DNA of 64,000 nucleotides, taken from contig JBBDSP010000011.1 of NCBI GenBank assembly GCA_040904925.1, positions 248,001-312,000 on the forward strand. Direction: 5' to 3'. The stretch is from Gracilimonas sp040904925 (GTDB lineage: Bacteria > Bacteroidota > Rhodothermia > Balneolales > Balneolaceae). Position 1 is the stretch's first letter. Each line of letters begins with the position of its first letter. Made by a program: the position numbers and the translations under genes. Shown here in pieces: positions 60,473 through 64,000 of this stretch. The notes below the pieces were generated by a model. That model saw only the letters and a list, made by a program, of their open reading frames with translations. It did no database searches and was not told where the DNA came from.

Positions 60473-61498
60473 TTACTCCTTTTTTGCTGCGTTATAGATC
60501 TGCTCTATGATACTAACCACTTTCATCCCCTCAAACGCGTTTGCCGTAGCTTCACTCTTACCATTTAACGTCTCAACCACATTTTCAAAGACATAGTGAT
60601 GATTGGCCGCACTCCCCTTAAAAGGACCATAATCATTGGGCGGATTTGTTTGGGGCAATTCCGGCATTTCATAATCCTGAATATGGCAATATTCCACCTC
60701 ATTCATATACTGCCCGCCCACTTTGAAGCTTCCTTTAGAGCCAATTACAGTGATGCTGCTTTCCATATTCGTATCCCAGCAAGAAGTGGAGTAATTGATG
60801 CTTCCGATCCCCCCATTCACAAACTCAAACTGAGCAAAACCGGAATCATCAAAGTCTTGCAGATCAGGGTGAGTGAAGTTTTTAACCGTAGATTTTGGTG
60901 ATCTGATATCTCCAAAAACCCAATACATCAGGTCCACAAAATGACTAAACTGTGTGAATAACGCCCCGCCATCCATCTTTTTTGTCCCACGCCACGAGCT
61001 GTCTTTATAGTATCGACTGTCCCGATTCCAATAGCAATTTACTTGAACCATCAGCACATCCCCAATCAGTCCATCCGTAACTATTTTCTTCATCCACACC
61101 GAAGGAGGACTATACCTATTTTGTTTTACTACAAACACTCTTTTTCCTGAAGCCTCTTGCGCCCCGATTACCTCCAAACATCCTTCTTTCGAAAGCCCCA
61201 TAGGTTTTTCAATCACTACATGATAGCCTGCATTTAGTAGCTTCACTGCATATTCGGTGTGAAACCCATTTGGTGTGCAAATACAAACGACATCGCTTAA
61301 ATTGGCATCCTTCTTTAGAAACTCCTCGATTGAGGAATACATTTGTGCTTCGATACTCAGTTCATCTTTGGCTGAAAATTGATCCGCATCCACTTCTGTA
61401 ACCGATATAAGGTTACTGAATTCATACTCCTGTATGATCTTAGCGTGTCTTTTACCGATCCGCCCAAAACCTATAACTGAAAACTTTGTGTGGTTCAT
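60473..61498 (-). CDS. Gfo/Idh/MocA-family sugar oxidoreductase
   Basis: 341 residues. KFSVIGFGRIGKRHAKIIQE (NAD(P) motif), CICTPNGFHTEYAVKLLNAG, VVIEKPMGLSKEG (catalytic Lys) and GGALFTQFSHFVDLMYWVFG (active-site His) are those of WbpB-like dehydrogenases that oxidise UDP-sugars before transamination by a DegT enzyme. The DegT gene follows on the same strand, an order common in surface-sugar clusters. Confidence 0.9.
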   Translation of the reverse strand: MNHTKFSVIGFGRIGKRHAKIIQEYEFSNLISVTEVDADQFSAKDELSIEAQMYSSIEEFLKKDANLSDVVCICTPNGFHTEYAVKLLNAGYHVVIEKPMGLSKEGCLEVIGAQEASGKRVFVVKQNRYSPPSVWMKKIVTDGLIGDVLMVQVNCYWNRDSRYYKDSSWRGTKKMDGGALFTQFSHFVDLMYWVFGDIRSPKSTVKNFTHPDLQDFDDSGFAQFEFVNGGIGSINYSTSCWDTNMESSITVIGSKGSFKVGGQYMNEVEYCHIQDYEMPELPQTNPPNDYGPFKGSAANHHYVFENVVETLNGKSEATANAFEGMKVVSIIEQIYNAAKKE

Positions 61499-61593
61499 CT
61501 GAATTCTATGGGATTTATAAGTTCTGAAAGTGTTTTGAAATCAACCTAATTTAATAGTTTTGAATAAGAATCAGGTGCTTTTTTACTTCACTA

Positions 61594-62556
61594 CTAAATG
61601 TTTTCAAATATCCAATCCTGGAATATTTCTTTGAACCGAAATGAGAAATTCTTTCGGACTGACGTATTTTCATCATCATAATCAAAACAAGGCGGAACTA
61701 CATGAAAATAGTGATTTGCCCCCGGGACACTGTAAGTATTGAAGTTTGATGGTAAAGAATCGGGAAAGATCAAGTTTAGCTCTTCCATAGCCCATTCAGA
61801 ATATACATGACCGTCATTTTCACCGAACAAAAACAAAGCGGGAATTTCTATCTCCTGAAGATATTCAGCCGGTTCAAAACCAATCTTCATCTTCATATGA
61901 CGCCATGTCTTTGTTATAGAGATCATTGACACCCAATTTTGATGTGACTGCGCTTTCTGCACCGCTTTATTATAAGCTGCAGTGCTATCTTCCCCATTGC
62001 ATACATATTCACTGTGATACTCATTCACAAGCTGACGTGTAGGATCGAATGTAGGCCCGGCCAGGGATACCATAAATTTCACTTGTTCTGAAACTTCAGC
62101 GGCTACAATCTGAGCAACCCAACCATCCTCACCTTGCCCAATAATACCAATCCGATCAGGATCTACCTCTTTTCTTTGCTGAAGAAATGAAACAGCCGCC
62201 ATTGCATCATCAGCAAAATCATTTAAAGTGGCTCGGCTCCATCTCCCCCTAGATTCACCAACTCCTCTGGGGTCATAATAAAAAACACCAACTCCCGCTC
62301 TCGGAAAAACCGCTTCCAAATTTTCCTGAATAAAAATTTCACGTTGAGGATGAAAATCACCCCATTCGTACATCCCACCCATAAAAACTATAACAGGTAC
62401 ATTCTCAGCAGAATCAGGAAGTACAAGGGTGCCATTTAATACGTTATCACCGCTTTTAAAAACTACTTCTTCTCCAATTGAATCCTGAGCATTAATCACT
62501 CCGCTCCAAAAAATGCTTACCAACAATACTGTTAAAAAATTGCCTGCTATTTTCAT
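61594..62556 (-). CDS. Alpha/beta-hydrolase-fold protein lacking the nucleophile
   Basis: 320 residues with a signal peptide (about 1-23). The fold is clear: VIVFMGGMYEWGDFHPQREI, VFYYDPRGVGESRGRWSRAT, IGIIGQGEDGWVAQIVAA, LFLFGENDGHVYSEWAM (Asp) and PGANHYFHVVPP (His). The nucleophile elbow of relatives is GHSEGG; here it is GQGEDG, with Gly replacing the Ser. The enzyme may be inactive or use a different residue. Secreted or periplasmic. Confidence 0.85.
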   Translation of the reverse strand: MKIAGNFLTVLLVSIFWSGVINAQDSIGEEVVFKSGDNVLNGTLVLPDSAENVPVIVFMGGMYEWGDFHPQREIFIQENLEAVFPRAGVGVFYYDPRGVGESRGRWSRATLNDFADDAMAAVSFLQQRKEVDPDRIGIIGQGEDGWVAQIVAAEVSEQVKFMVSLAGPTFDPTRQLVNEYHSEYVCNGEDSTAAYNKAVQKAQSHQNWVSMISITKTWRHMKMKIGFEPAEYLQEIEIPALFLFGENDGHVYSEWAMEELNLIFPDSLPSNFNTYSVPGANHYFHVVPPCFDYDDENTSVRKNFSFRFKEIFQDWIFENI

Positions 62557-62600
62557 TTTGATAAATAGTCCTGTCTGTTGTACTTATTATCGTGAAATAT

Positions 62601-63101
62601 TTAATCTAACTGAGAAATGACACGTTTAATTTGGCCTAAATGTCTTTCTATATGTATGATATTAAAGTGAATCCATTCCAATCGGGTCAGATATCCAAAT
62701 ATAGGGTGCTTAAAAGAAAGACATAATTCATTGGGGGCAAATTTATCAATCAAATCTGCTATTATTTCACGGTTTTCCTGAAATTTAGAGATAAGAGTCT
62801 CTTTTGATTTCTTGCCCTCAGTCGGTAGAATAACTCCGGATGCCTTCATTTTCTTATCAGACTCTAGAAATTTTTTTCGCATTTCATCAACATACGCATC
62901 GGGAGCTCGATCAATTTCCTTTTGAGTCTCACCATTAAAAAGTCGTGGTATACCATATTCTGAACGGTACAGGTGCTCCACGATCTCAGCCACCGACCAG
63001 TTCTGCTCATCAAGTTTATAATTCAACTTTGAATCAGACAGTTGCCGAACACTGTTCAATAACACTTCAGTATTTTCTAAAAGCCTGTTTTTTAAATTCA
63101 T
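62601..63101 (-). CDS. DinB-family protein
   Basis: 166 residues. Four-helix DinB/YfiT-like fold with SVAEIVEHLYRSEYGIPRLF (first His ligand) and LEWIHFNIIHIERHLGQIKR (later His pair), which bind a divalent metal. Some relatives are thiol transferases. Cytoplasmic. Function unspecified. Same strand as the neighbours but with a 44-base gap downstream, so possibly independent. Confidence 0.9.
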   Translation of the reverse strand: MNLKNRLLENTEVLLNSVRQLSDSKLNYKLDEQNWSVAEIVEHLYRSEYGIPRLFNGETQKEIDRAPDAYVDEMRKKFLESDKKMKASGVILPTEGKKSKETLISKFQENREIIADLIDKFAPNELCLSFKHPIFGYLTRLEWIHFNIIHIERHLGQIKRVISQLD

Positions 63102-63178
63102 GCGTGAGTATGTGAAAAATGCCCGCTTAAGGTAATCGAATAGAGATAAAATTTCAGAAAAATAATATCAAACTGATT

Positions 63179-64000
63179 CTAATCATTTCCTTTCGGAGTA
63201 AAGGCCTGAATGTCTGTAATCTCACGCCCAAGTATCAAACCATGAATATCATAAGTACCTTCATAGGTATTTACTGATTCCAGGTTCATTACATGGTGAA
63301 TTACACGGTACTCCCCAACGATTCCGTTTCCGCCGTGCATATCTCTTGAAATACGGGCGATCTCGAGTGCCTTTCCACAGTTATGGCGTTTTGCAAGTGA
63401 GGTCATTGAGGGGTGATCACGGCCTTCATCTTTCAGCTTACCCAATCTTGAAGCTAGCATCTGCATGGAAGTGATATCGGTAAGCATGTTAGCCAGCTTT
63501 GTTTGTATAAGCTGATTGGCGGCCAATGGTTTCCCAAATTGCTTACGGTCTAGCACATATTGTCGTGCTCTTTGGTAACAAAATTCGGCTGCGCCAACTG
63601 TTCCCCAGGCAATTCCGTAACGTGCAGAATTAAGGCACATAAACGGACCTTTCAATCCTTTGATATCAGGAAATACATTTTCATCAGGAACGAATACATC
63701 ATCAAATACTAATTCGCCGGTTTCAGAAGCACGCAGACTCATCTTATACTTGGTGTGTGGAGCTGAGAATCCTTTCATGCCCTTTTCAACCAGAAAGCCT
63801 CTTATCACACCTTCTTCTTTTGGGTCCTCTTTTGCTTTTGCCCAAACCACGGCCACATCAGCAATGGGTGAATTGGTGATCCACATTTTAGCACCGTTAA
63901 GCTTCCATCCTCCGTCGGTTTTAACTGCTGTTGTGACCATAGAACCGGGATCAGAACCGTGATCAGGCTCCGTCAATCCAAAGCAGCCGATCATTTCTCC
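63179..64000 (-). CDS. Acyl-CoA dehydrogenase, glutaryl-CoA-dehydrogenase-like (N-terminus beyond the window)
   Basis: The C-terminal 273 residues are visible; the frame runs off the right edge. IGCFGLTEPDHGSDPGSMVT (FAD site), GWKLNGAKMWITNSPIADVA, RKQFGKPLAANQLIQTKLAN and MHGGNGIVGEYRVIHHVMNL (FAD contacts), then VNTYEGTYDIHGLILGREIT (catalytic Glu), match glutaryl-CoA dehydrogenase. It feeds electrons to an ETF such as EtfAB encoded at 4.3 kb. The true start lies outside the window. Confidence 0.92.
   Translation of the reverse strand, partial: GEMIGCFGLTEPDHGSDPGSMVTTAVKTDGGWKLNGAKMWITNSPIADVAVVWAKAKEDPKEEGVIRGFLVEKGMKGFSAPHTKYKMSLRASETGELVFDDVFVPDENVFPDIKGLKGPFMCLNSARYGIAWGTVGAAEFCYQRARQYVLDRKQFGKPLAANQLIQTKLANMLTDITSMQMLASRLGKLKDEGRDHPSMTSLAKRHNCGKALEIARISRDMHGGNGIVGEYRVIHHVMNLESVNTYEGTYDIHGLILGREITDIQAFTPKGND

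Overview
The window looks like chromosomal DNA of a member of the Bacteroidota/Rhodothermota/Balneolota assemblage, most likely a Balneolaceae-type marine heterotroph. The grounds are an alternative complex III operon fused to a caa3-type oxidase operon as in Rhodothermus, a DUF4835 (PorD-like) gene, outer-membrane barrel proteins ending in Phe, a SusC-style regulatory domain on the TonB receptor, a DUF4175/BatA pair, weak or absent Shine-Dalgarno sequences and a TAnnTTTG-like promoter element. No rRNA, tRNA, CRISPR array or intact insertion sequence was seen.

Layout. 0-4.1 kb: outer-membrane proteins and a PorD-like gene. 4.3-10.7 kb: a fixABCX-like electron-transfer flavoprotein operon (etfB, etfA, fixC, fixX), followed by a 2.75-kb insertion carrying an S10 serine carboxypeptidase between two identical copies of fixX. 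10.8-17.7 kb: two VapBC-type toxin-antitoxin pairs, DUF2207, a DUF4382 lipoprotein, DUF3095, an LLM flavin oxidoreductase and DUF488. 17.7-36 kb: a nitrite/NO/copper region with nirK, a SUMF1-like protein, SCO and a cupredoxin on one strand. Divergent from it are an HPP-family (putative nitrite transporter) gene and small proteins. Further on are lipoate ligase, an SDR, an OprC/NosA-like copper receptor with metal-binding helpers, thioredoxin, OsmC, three related membrane proteins, ric (Fe-S/NO repair), an Rrf2 regulator and hemN. 36-38.9 kb: Nramp-like and TauE-like transporters and DUF420. 39.1-52.2 kb: the actABCDEF-sco-ctaCDEF respiratory operon. 52.4-64 kb: an MBL-fold hydrolase, DUF4175, a HAD phosphatase, a PMI-type cupin, BatA, a DegT/Gfo sugar-gene pair, an alpha/beta-hydrolase-like protein, DinB and a truncated acyl-CoA dehydrogenase.

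How it fits together. Electrons from acyl-CoA oxidation (Etf/FixCX) can enter the quinone pool, pass through alternative complex III to the caa3 oxidase under oxygen, or reach copper nitrite reductase through the cupredoxin. The copper receptor and SCO proteins would supply metal. Four copies of one palindrome, TTAAGA-N8-TCTTAA, lie just upstream of nirK (two in the nirK/HPP spacer), ric and the Rrf2 gene, and predict one nitric-oxide or Fe-S-responsive regulon.

Most noteworthy: a small protein inside the respiratory operon that is an IS3-type transposase helix-turn-helix joined to a membrane anchor; the predicted Rrf2 regulon; the exact fixX duplication around the peptidase gene; a fossil C-terminus of a second cupredoxin; three adjacent membrane proteins sharing a His-GW motif; and an alpha/beta hydrolase without its nucleophilic serine. 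Intergenic spaces up to about 31 kb are rich in dispersed palindromic repeats of at least five families.
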